DNA of 64,000 bases from positions 1 to 64,000 of the forward strand of contig NZ_CANNGP010000007.1 of assembly GCF_947504105.1 (NCBI RefSeq), read 5' to 3'. Positions 26,076 to 35,349 of this stretch are shown here, piece after piece; the first letter of the stretch is position 1; each line of letters starts with the position of its first letter. Below the pieces are notes generated by a model that was given only the letters and a program-made list of their open reading frames with translations, did not search any database and was not told where the DNA came from. Made by a program: the position numbers and the translations under genes. The DNA comes from an uncultured Tateyamaria sp. (lineage in GTDB: Bacteria; Pseudomonadota; Alphaproteobacteria; Rhodobacterales; Rhodobacteraceae).

Positions 26076-26636
26076 TTACTCGGCAGCTTCCGGCGCTGGA
26101 CCATCCGCGTCAGGTTGCGGTGTCTCAGGCTGCTCCGCCACTGGCTCAGCCTTGGGCTTGCGCGTGCGGCTGCGTGTGGATTTCGGTTTCGGTTTGGGCT
26201 GGCTTTCCGGTGTTTCCACCAGAGCGCTTTCGCCGTCTGCTTCGACAACGTCAGGCTGCGGCGCCTCTGCGGGATCAGCAACGTTCGATTCCTGTTCCTG
26301 CCGGGCGGCACGCTCGCGGTCACGTTCCGCCTGACGCTCGCGGTTCTGCCGCTCCTGTTCTTCTCGGCGGGTTTCAATTTCGCGTTGGGCTTCGGCCAGC
26401 ATGCGCAGGTAATGTTCAGCGTGCTGCTGGAAGTTCTCGGTTGCGACGCGGTCACCGGCCAGTTGCGCATCGCGCGCCAACTGGTTGTACTTGTCGATGA
26501 TTTGCTGCGGTGTACCGCGCACCTTGCCCTCGGGGCCGGAACTGTCGAACACGCGGTTAACGACGTTGCCGCCACCTCCACCGGAATTGCGGTTGCGGTT
26601 GCTCTTGGACCGGGACCGGGATCTCGAAGACTTCAT
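26076..26636 (-). CDS. DUF4167 domain protein
   Basis: 186 residues from ATG 26636, preceded by GAGAG. Begins with an Arg/Ser-rich basic tail (MKSSRSRSRSKSNRNRN) and a glycine run, then the DUF4167 core (VVNRVFDSSGPEGKVRGTPQQ, KYNQLARDAQLAGDRV, AENFQQHAEHYLRML), then a long, highly charged coiled coil of Glu/Arg repeats and a Pro/Glu/Ala-rich acidic tail. The core is nearly restricted to alphaproteobacteria. The basic tail suggests RNA or DNA binding; the function is not established. Confidence 0.88.
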   Translation of the reverse strand: MKSSRSRSRSKSNRNRNSGGGGGNVVNRVFDSSGPEGKVRGTPQQIIDKYNQLARDAQLAGDRVATENFQQHAEHYLRMLAEAQREIETRREEQERQNRERQAERDRERAARQEQESNVADPAEAPQPDVVEADGESALVETPESQPKPKPKSTRSRTRKPKAEPVAEQPETPQPDADGPAPEAAE

Positions 26637-26837
26637 GGATATATAGCTCTCTGGCATAACTCTTTATGATCGCCCGTGCCGCATCATCTTGGTTGCGTGT
26701 CACAGTCTCTTGGCGATCTTGTGGATGGGACGCTGTTGCAAGGCAGAAGCTCGTGCATCTGCGTCTGATAGATGAATAAGCACGGACATGGCCCGCCGAC
26801 AAGGGTTAAAGCCGCATTTTCATTATTTTTGATCGTT

Positions 26838-27674
26838 TCATGCCGGATTCCGCGCAAGAATAACACGGTTGCGGCCATCAAGGTCCGGCAGTACGTCCAC
26901 TGTGCCCCACCCGCTGCGTTCAAATATGCTGCGCACCTCCGCGCCTTGTTGCCAGCCGATCTCGCACAGAACACGGCCATTGGCTGTCAGATAGCTGCCC
27001 GCTTCATCCGCAATGGTCCTGTAGGCTGACAGCCCGTCGCCCTCATCCGTAAGCGCCATACGCGGTTCATGCTCGCGCAACTCGGGCGATGCCTCCTCCA
27101 TCTCGAAGGCGGACAGGTAGGGCGGATTTGCCACGATCAGGTCAAAACGCCCCTCTGCTGGCGCGAACCAATCCCCCTGCATGATCTGCGCACGCGCCTC
27201 GACATTATGCAGCACGACATTTGTAGATGCTTGCAGACACGCGGCTTCGGACAGATCGACCCCCATACCGGTTGCGTCAACGCGCTCGGCCAGAAGAGTG
27301 ACCAGCAAACACCCCGACCCGGTGCCAAGATCCAGCACGCGTTCAAAGTCTTCGCTCAACGCCGCTTCGACCAGCGTTTCGGTTTCAGGCCGGGGATCCA
27401 ACACATCGGCACTGATCTTGAAACGGCGGCCATAGAATTCGCGCTCACCTATCAAATGACTTACCGGAACGCGCACAGCGCGCAGGGCGATCAGGTGGTC
27501 ATATCGGGCAGCGATATCCGGCGCGATATCTTCGGGAGCAATGAGGGTAACCCGCGCAGCGTCAACCTGTGCCGCATGGGCCAACAACACGCGCGCATCA
27601 CGTGCGGGGTCAGGCACCCCTGCTGCGCGCAGCCGCGCAGTAGCGGCCACCATGGCTTCTGCAGCGGTCGTCAC
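26838..27674 (-). CDS. prmC: Peptide chain release factor N5-glutamine methyltransferase
   Basis: 278 residues. Methylates the Gln of the GGQ motif of release factors. N-terminal helical domain, then SAM-binding [16 protein letters not shown] and the catalytic [11 protein letters not shown]. The start overlaps the prfA stop by four bases, so substrate and modifying enzyme are co-translated, as in many bacteria. A 180-base gap to the DUF4167 gene on the other side holds no gene. Confidence 0.95.
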   Translation of the reverse strand: MTTAAEAMVAATARLRAAGVPDPARDARVLLAHAAQVDAARVTLIAPEDIAPDIAARYDHLIALRAVRVPVSHLIGEREFYGRRFKISADVLDPRPETETLVEAALSEDFERVLDLGTGSGCLLVTLLAERVDATGMGVDLSEAACLQASTNVVLHNVEARAQIMQGDWFAPAEGRFDLIVANPPYLSAFEMEEASPELREHEPRMALTDEGDGLSAYRTIADEAGSYLTANGRVLCEIGWQQGAEVRSIFERSGWGTVDVLPDLDGRNRVILARNPA

Positions 27675-28720
27675 GTCCCCATCTCGGCCATCTGTCGGGC
27701 CTGTGCATCGGCCGTGAGCGCGTCAATCACATCATCCAGATCACCCTGCATCACCTGATCCAGCTTGTAGAGCGTCAGGTTGATCCTGTGATCTGTCATG
27801 CGGCCCTGCGGGAAATTATAGGTCCGAATACGCTCTGATCGATCACCGGACCCAACTTGTGCCGCCCGGTCGGCAGAGCGTTCACTATCGACCCGGCTTC
27901 GTTCGAGATCATACAGGCGCGCGCGCAACACCTGCATGGCCTTGTCGCGGTTGCGGTGCTGGGATTTCTCGGAACTGGTGACAACGATACCAGTGGGCAG
28001 GTGCGTAATGCGCACAGCACTGTCGGTCGTATTCACGTGCTGCCCACCCGCACCTGAAGATCGCATGGTATCGATGCGGATATCCTGTGCCGCAATCTCG
28101 ATGTCGACATCCTCGGCCTCTGGCAGAACAGCCACCGTTGCGGCCGACGTGTGGATGCGCCCGCCACTTTCAGTGGTTGGCACCCGTTGCACACGGTGCA
28201 CACCGCTTTCATACTTCATACGGGCAAAGACATTGTCGCCGGTTATATGCGCCACAACCTCTTTGATACCACCAAGTTCAGTTGCCTGCTCTTCGACGAT
28301 GTCGATCTTCCAGCCCCGTGTTTCGGCATAGCGTTGATACATGCGCAAAAGGTCACCGGCGAAAAGCGCGGCCTCATCCCCACCGGTGCCAGGGCGGATT
28401 TCCAACATCGCAGGTCGCGCATCGGCAGCGTCCTTGGGCAAGAGCGCCAATTGCAAGGCTGCCTCCGCATCAGGCAACGCTGCCTTGAGGCGGGGTAACT
28501 CCTCTTCTGCCAGTTCGGCCATATCGGGATCCGAAAGCATGGCCTCGGCCTCTTCCATGTCGGTCACGATCTGCTGATAGGCGGCAATCTGATCAACAAC
28601 AGGCTTGAGGTCCGAATATTCCTTGGCCAGCGCAGCGATATCACCGGACCCATCGGCCATTGCTGCCTCAAGATACTGAAAGCGCTGGGTGATCTGCAAA
28701 AGGCGGTCGTAGGGGATCAT
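27671..28720 (-). CDS. prfA: Peptide chain release factor 1
   Basis: 349 residues from ATG 28720 ([14 protein letters not shown]); an in-frame TTG at 28738 is an alternative. Recognises UAA and UAG and triggers peptide release. The PxT-type codon recognition region is [17 protein letters not shown] and the catalytic motif [18 protein letters not shown] contains the methylated Gln. Directly followed by prmC. Diverges from the small secreted protein gene at 28783, leaving only 62 bases for both promoters. Confidence 0.96.
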   Translation of the reverse strand: MIPYDRLLQITQRFQYLEAAMADGSGDIAALAKEYSDLKPVVDQIAAYQQIVTDMEEAEAMLSDPDMAELAEEELPRLKAALPDAEAALQLALLPKDAADARPAMLEIRPGTGGDEAALFAGDLLRMYQRYAETRGWKIDIVEEQATELGGIKEVVAHITGDNVFARMKYESGVHRVQRVPTTESGGRIHTSAATVAVLPEAEDVDIEIAAQDIRIDTMRSSGAGGQHVNTTDSAVRITHLPTGIVVTSSEKSQHRNRDKAMQVLRARLYDLERSRVDSERSADRAAQVGSGDRSERIRTYNFPQGRMTDHRINLTLYKLDQVMQGDLDDVIDALTADAQARQMAEMGT

Positions 28721-28782
28721 AACGCCGGTTTGATCCAAGGCGGGGTATTGGTCAAGGGGCGCACCGTGCTATATTACCCGCC

Positions 28783-29073
28783 ATGATGCGTAACGCCTTG
28801 ATATTCCTTCTTATGACCGGCCCGGCGCTGGCGGATGTCACATCGCCTTCAGGCAAAACCGTCGAATGCTACTGTACTGACAAGTCTGGTGCCCGGATCG
28901 AACTTGGTCAGACCATCTGTTTGCAGGTCGACGGCCGTATGTTCATGGCTCAATGCCAAATGTCGCTCAACTCTCCGATGTGGCGCGAAGTACAGGAAGG
29001 GTGCCTCAGCTCATCCCTCTTGGGCGACGACAAGCAACCGCTCCAGTCTTTCCCTGTTGACGCCAAAATCTGA
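28783..29073 (+). CDS. Small secreted cysteine-containing protein
   Basis: 96 residues. Signal peptide MMRNALIFLLMTGPALA, then a mature part with cysteines in VECYCTDKSG, TICLQV, AQCQM and EGCL. The layout (about five Cys) suggests a disulfide-bonded periplasmic protein; similar small proteins without known function are frequent in the Roseobacter group. It overlaps the end of the convergent DUF1499 gene by 63 bases, which is unusually much, yet both frames have convincing features. Confidence 0.75.
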   Translation: MMRNALIFLLMTGPALADVTSPSGKTVECYCTDKSGARIELGQTICLQVDGRMFMAQCQMSLNSPMWREVQEGCLSSSLLGDDKQPLQSFPVDAKI

Positions 29074-29427
29074 TCGACCGAACCGCAGCCGTGCGTGCAT
29101 TTTCAGCAGCCCGTCGGAGTACTCAATCGTCGTGTAATCCGGGAAACCGATCCATTTGGAACGCGTGACATAGGTAACGCGCCCGTCATCAACGGAACCC
29201 GCCAGCACGTCGGTGCGAGGCAATGCCCGTGCAGCAGCGTCAACACGCGCCAAAGCGGCCTCGCTCACTTCCGTAACGCGGATTGAACCACCCATCATAT
29301 TCCGACTGTTCGTCTCTGTAATCGGCATATGCCATCGTGCAGGATCACTCGGTGCAAAACGCACGAAAGCAAGCAAGCCAACACCGATGATACAAATTAA
29401 AACAAGCAGATACATCGTGAACTTCAT
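29011..29427 (-). CDS. DUF1499 domain protein, membrane-anchored
   Basis: 138 residues from ATG 29427 (MKFTMYLLVLICIIGVGLLA), which gives one N-terminal membrane anchor; an earlier start at 29451 would add eight residues. The DUF1499 core is clear: YVTRSKWIGFPDYTTIEYSD then ARLRFGRSDFGVNRERLERL. The domain is presumably periplasmic; its role is unknown. The last 21 codons overlap the convergent secreted-protein gene. Confidence 0.85.
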   Translation of the reverse strand: MKFTMYLLVLICIIGVGLLAFVRFAPSDPARWHMPITETNSRNMMGGSIRVTEVSEAALARVDAAARALPRTDVLAGSVDDGRVTYVTRSKWIGFPDYTTIEYSDGLLKMHARLRFGRSDFGVNRERLERLLVVAQEG

Positions 29428-29475
29428 TTCACTTTCTTCATGTTGCCCCACGTATTTCCAAAGAAACTCTTCGTC

Positions 29476-30423
29476 TCAACGGTAGGTCACACCTGGAAGG
29501 ATACACAACAGCTCATAAAGGATGTTTGCCCCGGTCAGCGCAGTATTGCCGGACGTATCGTAGGGAGGAGAAACCTCAACCAGATCACACCCGACGACAT
29601 TCGCCCCTCTCAGCGCGCGGATCAACTGCAAAGCTTGCGGCGTCGTGAGCCCTGCGATCTCGGGCGTGCCCGTGCCGGGGGCATAGGCAGGATCAAGGCT
29701 GTCGATGTCATATGTGATATATGTTGGGACATCCCCGATATCGCGCCTGATCTCGGCACCCAACTGGCTCAGATCGCGGCCCCATAGCTCATGCCCGGGG
29801 AACTGCTGGAATCCCCAGCCTTGTGCCTCGGTAAAGTCTTCGGAGGTGTATCCGGTCCCGCGCAGCCCAACCTGATAGACTTTCGAAGGCTGGATCAACT
29901 CTTCTTCATAGGCGCGCCGAAACACCGTGCCATGCGTCTCGCGCTCCCCGAACATCTCGTCATTTACGTCGGCATGGGCATCCACATGAACCAGCGCCAC
30001 AGGTCCATGTCGCTTGGCGATGGCACGCAAGATCGGCAGCGTAATCGAATGGTCACCGCCGATTGCCATTGGAATGGTATCAGAATTGAGGATCGTCTCG
30101 TAACTCTCTGCAATAATACGTAAACTATCACTGAGAGAGAATGTATTTATGGCCAGGTCACCGATGTCAGCCACATGCAGACTGTCGAACGGTGCCGCCC
30201 CTGTTTGCAGGTTGTACGGGCGGATCATGGCGGATTCGGATCGCACCTGCTTGGGGCCGAACCGCGTGCCCGAACGCCAGGATGTGCCAATGTCCATGGG
30301 CACCCCCAGAACAGCCACGTCCAGCTTGTGCAATTCATTCGAGAACGGCAGGCGCATGAATGTGTTGGGGCCCGAGAACCGAGCCAGGTCATTGCCGCTG
30401 AGCGGTTGATTCTTAGGCGCCAC
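29476..30423 (-). CDS. Ureohydrolase, guanidinobutyrase/guanidinopropionase type
   Basis: 315 residues from a GTG at 30423 that has GGAGG upstream; it overlaps the end of the preceding ureohydrolase by 11 bases. Binuclear-manganese ureohydrolase fold with metal ligands in IGGDHSI, VDAHADVND and DIDSLDPAYAPGTGTPE. The DAHADVNDEMFGERETHGT and VGLRGTGY stretches are the pattern of Pseudomonas guanidinobutyrase and guanidinopropionase rather than of agmatinase, whose stretch is DAHTDT...DHGTMF. Likely reaction: hydrolysis of a guanidino acid to urea and an amino acid. Second of an operon M20 hydrolase - agmatinase - this gene. Confidence 0.85.
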   Translation of the reverse strand: MAPKNQPLSGNDLARFSGPNTFMRLPFSNELHKLDVAVLGVPMDIGTSWRSGTRFGPKQVRSESAMIRPYNLQTGAAPFDSLHVADIGDLAINTFSLSDSLRIIAESYETILNSDTIPMAIGGDHSITLPILRAIAKRHGPVALVHVDAHADVNDEMFGERETHGTVFRRAYEEELIQPSKVYQVGLRGTGYTSEDFTEAQGWGFQQFPGHELWGRDLSQLGAEIRRDIGDVPTYITYDIDSLDPAYAPGTGTPEIAGLTTPQALQLIRALRGANVVGCDLVEVSPPYDTSGNTALTGANILYELLCILPGVTYR

Positions 30424-31381
30424 CGCGCATCCTCCATCCCAAAAGCTGGCAAATTTCGGTCGCGACATGCGCGCCTGCGATAGCGGTGGCCCCGGTTGTA
30501 TCAAAAGGCGGGGACACCTCGACAACATCGCCGCCTTGAATGTTGATCCCGGCCAGCCCGCGCAGCAAGGCCGCTGCCTGCGCCGAACTCAGGCCACCCC
30601 ACACAGGCGTGCCTGTACCGGGGGCAAATGCAGGGTCGAGACCGTCAATGTCAAAGCTCAGATAGACGGGCCTGTCGCCAACGATCTCACGCGCGCGCTT
30701 GGCCGCCGCAGCGGGTCCAATACGATGAAATTCGGGGGCGTCGATGATGTTGACGCCAAGCGTGTCTTCGTTCGTGGTGCGAATGCCGATCTGAACCGAG
30801 GTCGCAGGGTCCACGATGCCGGATTTCACAGCCTTGTAGAACATGGTGCCGTGATCCACCCGGCTCATGTCATCATCCGCCCATGTATCCGTGTGCGCGT
30901 CAATCTGGATCAGTGACATCGGACCGTGTTTTTCAGCATAGGCTTTGAGGATCGGGAACGAGATGTAGTGATCCCCCCCAAGCACCACGCTCGCTGCACC
31001 GGCGTCCAGAATACCGCGTATATGGGCGGTCAGAGTGTCCGGAAAGGCGGGGATGTTGGCGTAATCAAACGCCATGTCACCATAGTCGATGATCGTGCGT
31101 TCGCTGAGGACGTCAAAAGGCCAGCCATAGGGCGCATCCGGTGCCTGCAGGCTCGATGCCTCGCGGATCGCGCGAGGGCCTAACCGGGTACCCGGCCGGT
31201 TCGTAACCGCCTGATCAAACGGCACGCCGGTCACTGCGATGTCCACACCGGTCAAATCCTTGGTGTAACGCCTTCGCAAAAAGGATGTCGCCCCGCCAAA
31301 AGTCAGTTCAAACGACGGCCCGCGCGGATCATCACGTGTAAACGCATGATCCATCTGGTTCTTTGCATCTTCCAGAGCCAT
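30413..31381 (-). CDS. speB: Agmatinase-type ureohydrolase
   Basis: 322 residues. Hydrolyses agmatine to putrescine and urea. Metal ligands in LGGDHYI, IDAHTDTWADDD and DIDGLDPAFAPGTGTP. The stretch VDHGTMFYKAVKSGIVDP and QIGIRTTNED closely follow E. coli SpeB-type agmatinases, so the call is firmer than for its neighbour. The start ATG overlaps the end of the upstream M20 gene. An arginine decarboxylase gene is not in the window. Confidence 0.88.
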   Translation of the reverse strand: MALEDAKNQMDHAFTRDDPRGPSFELTFGGATSFLRRRYTKDLTGVDIAVTGVPFDQAVTNRPGTRLGPRAIREASSLQAPDAPYGWPFDVLSERTIIDYGDMAFDYANIPAFPDTLTAHIRGILDAGAASVVLGGDHYISFPILKAYAEKHGPMSLIQIDAHTDTWADDDMSRVDHGTMFYKAVKSGIVDPATSVQIGIRTTNEDTLGVNIIDAPEFHRIGPAAAAKRAREIVGDRPVYLSFDIDGLDPAFAPGTGTPVWGGLSSAQAAALLRGLAGINIQGGDVVEVSPPFDTTGATAIAGAHVATEICQLLGWRMRGGA

Positions 31382-32547
31382 CAGCGCCCCACCGGCTGCG
31401 CTGTTTCGACAAGACGCGCAAAGAACGATGCGCCGATGGGCGCAATCTCGTCATTGAAATTGTATTTCGGGTGGTGAACGCCTGCGCCGTCACCCTGCCC
31501 CAGCATCAGATAAGCGCCAGGCCGCGCCTCCAGCATGTACGAAAAATCCTCGGCGCCCATGACGGGCTCGACATCTGGATCAACCCCCGGGTCGCCTGCC
31601 ACATCGGCGGCGATGCGCGCCGCAAACTCTGCCTTGTCCGCATCGTTTACCGTGGGGGGATAGCCAAACTCGAACTCCAGCTTGGCCTCGCACCCGTAGG
31701 CTGCTGCGGTGCCTTCAACCACTGCTTCCATGCGACGTACAACCATGGCCTGCACCTCTTTGCTGAAGGTCCGCACCGTTCCGTTGATATAGGCGGTCTC
31801 GGGGATCACGTTGTCAGTGGTGCCGGTGTGGATCTGGGTGGTGGAAATCACCAGCTGCTCCAACGGTTTATGATTGCGGCTGACGATCGTCTGCAAGGCC
31901 GTGACAATCGCGCATGCCGCAACGACTGGATCGACCGTGTCATGGGGCCGTGCCGCATGCCCACCTTTGCCGGTGACATTGATATGAAACGTGTCCGCTG
32001 CGGCCATGATCGGCCCGCCACGGGTATGGAACTTACCAAAATCCTTTCCGGGGGCGTTGTGGATGGCATAGACTTCGCCGATCTCGAAACGCTCCATGAT
32101 ACCCTCCTGCACCATGACCTCTCCGCCGCCGCCATCTTCCTCGGCAGGTTGAAAGATCAGCGCGACCCGGCCCGAAAAGTTCCGCGTCTCGGTCAGGTAC
32201 TTCGCTGTCCCAAGCAGCATCGCCGTATGTCCATCATGGCCACAGGCGTGCATCCTGCCTGGATGGGTCGAGGTATAGTCGACGCCGGTCTCTTCTTCGA
32301 TCGGCAAGGCATCGAAATCAGCGCGCAAGCCAATCGTCGGACCATCCTCTTGGCCGTTGACAATGGCAACGATGCCTGTCTGCGCGATGCCTTCGTGCAC
32401 TTCATCCACACCAATCTCGGCCAACCGTTCTTTGATGAAGGCTGACGTCTTGGGGCAATCAAAAGACAATTCCGGGATCGAATGCAGGTGTTGGCGCCAC
32501 GCGGCCATGTCGGGCGCAAGATCGCCGATGCGGTTGATGATGGGCAT
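31381..32547 (-). CDS. M20 family amidohydrolase (hippurate hydrolase/aminoacylase type)
   Basis: 388 residues from ATG 32547 (MPIINRIGDLAP), which has GGAG nearby; the earlier ATG at 32577 is inside the divergent region. Metal-binding motif MHACGHDGHTAMLLG (Cys-His pair of the M20 amidohydrolase branch), catalytic Glu in FQPAEEDGGGG and later HPESM-like His residues HNAPGKDFG. Removes acyl groups from amino acids or opens amide bonds in the cytoplasm. First gene of the operon with the two ureohydrolases, which suggests a shared pathway for acylated guanidino compounds; that is inference. Confidence 0.9.
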   Translation of the reverse strand: MPIINRIGDLAPDMAAWRQHLHSIPELSFDCPKTSAFIKERLAEIGVDEVHEGIAQTGIVAIVNGQEDGPTIGLRADFDALPIEEETGVDYTSTHPGRMHACGHDGHTAMLLGTAKYLTETRNFSGRVALIFQPAEEDGGGGEVMVQEGIMERFEIGEVYAIHNAPGKDFGKFHTRGGPIMAAADTFHINVTGKGGHAARPHDTVDPVVAACAIVTALQTIVSRNHKPLEQLVISTTQIHTGTTDNVIPETAYINGTVRTFSKEVQAMVVRRMEAVVEGTAAAYGCEAKLEFEFGYPPTVNDADKAEFAARIAADVAGDPGVDPDVEPVMGAEDFSYMLEARPGAYLMLGQGDGAGVHHPKYNFNDEIAPIGASFFARLVETAQPVGR

Positions 32548-32610
32548 GGGTGGACTCCGGTCCCTGAGATACGTCACATGTCAGCAAACCTGAAACCGCG
32601 GGGGGCTGCA

Positions 32611-33432
32611 ATGGGTGACGATCTGATCCACGATCAAACAGCGGGTATTGAACGGCTTTTGGAAATCATGCGCCGCCTGCGCGACCCGGAAACGGGCTGC
32701 CCCTGGGACATTGAGCAGACCTTTCGCACCATTGCACCTTACACAATCGAAGAAGCTTATGAGGTTGCAGATGCGATTGAGCGGGGGGACTGGGCCGAAC
32801 TTGAAGGCGAATTGGGCGATCTATTGCTCCAATCAGTCTACCACACCGCGATGGGTGAAGAGGCAGGACATTTCAGTTTCCAGTCAGTTGTGACCAACAT
32901 TTCGAACAAGATGGTGGACCGTCATCCACATGTGTTCGGAGACGAATCTCGGGACAAATCCGCGGATCAACAGACCAGAGACTGGGAAGCCATCAAAGCC
33001 GCCGAACGCGCTGGCAAGGCGCAGCAAGGTGCGTTGGATGGTGTTGCGCAGAACCTGCCCGCGCTTTTGCGGGCTGTTAAGCTGCAAAAGCGCGCGGCCC
33101 GGGTTGGTTTTGATTGGCCCCAGACAGCGCAGGTTCTGGACAAGATTATCGAAGAGGCGGCCGAGCTCGTTGAAGCGCGCGACACGATGGGTCACGAGGA
33201 AATGGTGGATGAGATGGGCGACCTGTTGTTTGTCGTCGCCAATCTTGCACGTCACCTTGGGGTTGAGCCGGAAGAAGCCTTGCGGCGCACCAACGCCAAG
33301 TTCACACGTCGCTTCGCAGCGATCGAAACAGCACTATCCGCGCAAGGCAAAGCGCCACAGGACAGTTCGCTTGAGGAAATGGACGCCCTTTGGGACGCGG
33401 CAAAAGCCAACGAGCGGGTCAGGCAAAGCTGA
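32611..33432 (+). CDS. mazG: Nucleoside triphosphate pyrophosphohydrolase MazG
   Basis: 273 residues from ATG 32611 with GGGGGG upstream; an ATG at 32578 would add eleven residues. Two MazG domains: LRDPETGCPWDIEQTF with the EExxE motif TIEEAYEVADAIE, then EEAAELVEARD and DEMGDLLFVVANLARH. Hydrolyses NTPs, including damaged ones, to NMP and pyrophosphate. Divergent from the M20/ureohydrolase operon and convergent with the sulfotransferase-like gene, overlapping it by 14 bases. Confidence 0.93.
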   Translation: MGDDLIHDQTAGIERLLEIMRRLRDPETGCPWDIEQTFRTIAPYTIEEAYEVADAIERGDWAELEGELGDLLLQSVYHTAMGEEAGHFSFQSVVTNISNKMVDRHPHVFGDESRDKSADQQTRDWEAIKAAERAGKAQQGALDGVAQNLPALLRAVKLQKRAARVGFDWPQTAQVLDKIIEEAAELVEARDTMGHEEMVDEMGDLLFVVANLARHLGVEPEEALRRTNAKFTRRFAAIETALSAQGKAPQDSSLEEMDALWDAAKANERVRQS

Positions 33433-34288
33433 CGCTTGTCATCCACTCTATCTGCTTCAAGTCAGACTCATAACGCGCTGAAAGCTCTGCGATTTCGGTC
33501 TCGGAAAAGGCGGCAAACCCCTTTGGATCGGTATCGTCAGCATATTGCTTGATGACCGCCTGCCAATCATGACGCGACAGGTTTTCGCCGCGACGATAGC
33601 GCTTCTGCAAAGCCAGAAGCGCGGCATCGGTGGCGCTTTGGTTTACAAGCCGCTTCGGTTCAACCAGTGCCTCGGCCTCAAGATCGCGCACGAGCAGCTT
33701 GAGCAGATCCACATTTGTTCCCCGTGACGCATAGGGTACGACGGTCATGCATTCAGGCTGCAATATGTCTTGCATGAGGGTCACCAGGTCCGGCCACCCC
33801 CGATCCATGTTCATATAGCTGTCTCGCACGTCATCGAAATCACGCATCTCATTGTCTTCCGCCCGCTTGCGAAAAGATGAAACAAACAGCTGATCGTAGG
33901 GGCGCACCACAAGCATCACATGCGCGATGGGACCCGCCCAGGCCGATCTGAGCGCAGCACAGCGCACGTTCGCGAACGGATAAAACTGCCCCTGCATGAA
34001 GTGAAACATACGACCAGGTACATTCTCTTCCGCCAAAATGACTGGACGGCCATCGCGGTAGGCATCCAACCCCCTCGCGGCCTTTTTCGCAGCAGCTTCG
34101 GGGTCCACGCGGCGACCAGACGGCAGACGAAGAGCAAGATCGCCGGACGGTATTCCGTCACGACCAGGATAGGCTGTTGTCCACCCGCGCGCGTCCAGAA
34201 CGTGCCGATTTTCATGCAGACACATCTGAAAAGAGGATGTTCCCGTGCGGTGCGCGCCAGCGTGAATATAGATCGGGGCGTCGGCCAT
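33419..34288 (-). CDS. Sulfotransferase-like P-loop protein
   Basis: 289 residues. The start MADAPIYIHAGAHRTGTSSF has the PAPS-binding-type loop GAHRTGTSSFQ (residues 11-21) seen in sulfotransferase-like proteins of marine alphaproteobacteria. The rest shows alternating strands and helices, including HVMLVVRPYDQLFVSSFRKR, which matches the position of the 3'-phosphate binding Arg/Ser of sulfotransferases. Acceptor unknown; modification of a surface polysaccharide is plausible. It is flanked by convergent mazG and divergent nucleoside hydrolase, not by polysaccharide genes. Confidence 0.65.
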   Translation of the reverse strand: MADAPIYIHAGAHRTGTSSFQMCLHENRHVLDARGWTTAYPGRDGIPSGDLALRLPSGRRVDPEAAAKKAARGLDAYRDGRPVILAEENVPGRMFHFMQGQFYPFANVRCAALRSAWAGPIAHVMLVVRPYDQLFVSSFRKRAEDNEMRDFDDVRDSYMNMDRGWPDLVTLMQDILQPECMTVVPYASRGTNVDLLKLLVRDLEAEALVEPKRLVNQSATDAALLALQKRYRRGENLSRHDWQAVIKQYADDTDPKGFAAFSETEIAELSARYESDLKQIEWMTSVSFA

Positions 34289-34407
34289 GGTTACAGCCCA
34301 TACGTCAGCCGCCCCCGGGCACGCAAGGATTTGCGCACATGTATCCGCGACTTCTGGACAAGAGTTGCCAAAGAGGCCACGTTGCGCCGAAATCGGCAGG
34401 AGACATC

Positions 34408-35349
34408 ATGGCACCGCGCAAGATCATCATCGACACGGATCCTGGACAGGATGACGCGGTCGCCATCTTGTTGGCTTTGGGTAGTCCCGAGGATGTTGAA
34501 GTGTTGGGTATCACGGCCGTTGCTGGCAACGTACCTCTTGATCTGACTGCAAAAAATGCCTGTATTATATGCGAATTGGCGGGCAAAACCGATATTCCTG
34601 TCTTTGCCGGATGTGACCGACCGCTTGGTCGGGACTTGGTGACCGCAGAGCATGTTCATGGCAAGACCGGCCTTGATGGTCCAAGCCTGCCAGCCCCTGT
34701 AATGGCAGTGCAGGAACAACATGCGGTCGACTTCCTTATCGATACAGTCCGCGCCCATGATGCTGGCACGGTAACCGTGTGTCCGTTGGGTCCGCTAACA
34801 AACATTGCAACCGCCTTTCAGCACGCACCGGACATTGTCGAAAAGGTTCAGCAAATCGTGCTGATGGGCGGCGCGTACTTCGAAGTCGGCAACATAACGC
34901 CCGCCGCGGAATTCAACATATATGTCGACCCGGAAGCTGCTGATATCGTGTTTAAAAGTGGCGTTGATATCGTGGTGATGCCACTGGACGTCACACACAA
35001 GGCGCTTGTAACGCAGCCGCGCAATGACGCTTTTCGCGCCTTGGGCACTCCGGTCGGCATTGCTGTCGCAGAAATGACCGACTTCTTCGAACGGTTCGAC
35101 AAGGAAAAGTATGGGTCGGCTGGTGCGCCGCTGCATGACCCCTGCGTCACTGCATATCTGATCCGTCCCGATCTGTTTACAGGGCGTCATATCAACGTCG
35201 AAATTGAAACCAGCTCTGATCTGACGATGGGCATGACGGTGGCCGATTGGTGGCGCGTCACCGACAGGTCCGCGAACGCCATGTTCATCGGCGACATTGA
35301 TGCAGACGGTTTTTTTGACTTGTTGACCGAACGGCTGGCCCGGTTGTGA
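34408..35349 (+). CDS. Inosine-uridine preferring nucleoside hydrolase
   Basis: 313 residues from ATG 34408, preceded by GGCAGGAG. Hydrolyses ribonucleosides to base and ribose. Calcium-binding aspartates in IIIDTDPGQDDAVAILLAL, and the rest of the site in VCPLGPLTNIA, LMGGAYFEVGNITPAAEFN and the final APLHDPCVTAYL. Overlaps the next gene by four bases (GTGA), so it is co-translated with the acetyltransferase. The very long open frame upstream lies opposite the sulfotransferase-like gene and is not coding. Confidence 0.93.
   Translation: MAPRKIIIDTDPGQDDAVAILLALGSPEDVEVLGITAVAGNVPLDLTAKNACIICELAGKTDIPVFAGCDRPLGRDLVTAEHVHGKTGLDGPSLPAPVMAVQEQHAVDFLIDTVRAHDAGTVTVCPLGPLTNIATAFQHAPDIVEKVQQIVLMGGAYFEVGNITPAAEFNIYVDPEAADIVFKSGVDIVVMPLDVTHKALVTQPRNDAFRALGTPVGIAVAEMTDFFERFDKEKYGSAGAPLHDPCVTAYLIRPDLFTGRHINVEIETSSDLTMGMTVADWWRVTDRSANAMFIGDIDADGFFDLLTERLARL

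Noticed and set aside
25325-26581. 418-residue minus-strand frame across rsmA and the DUF4167 region
   Set aside because: It lies opposite or out of frame with two well-supported genes and has no recognisable domain.
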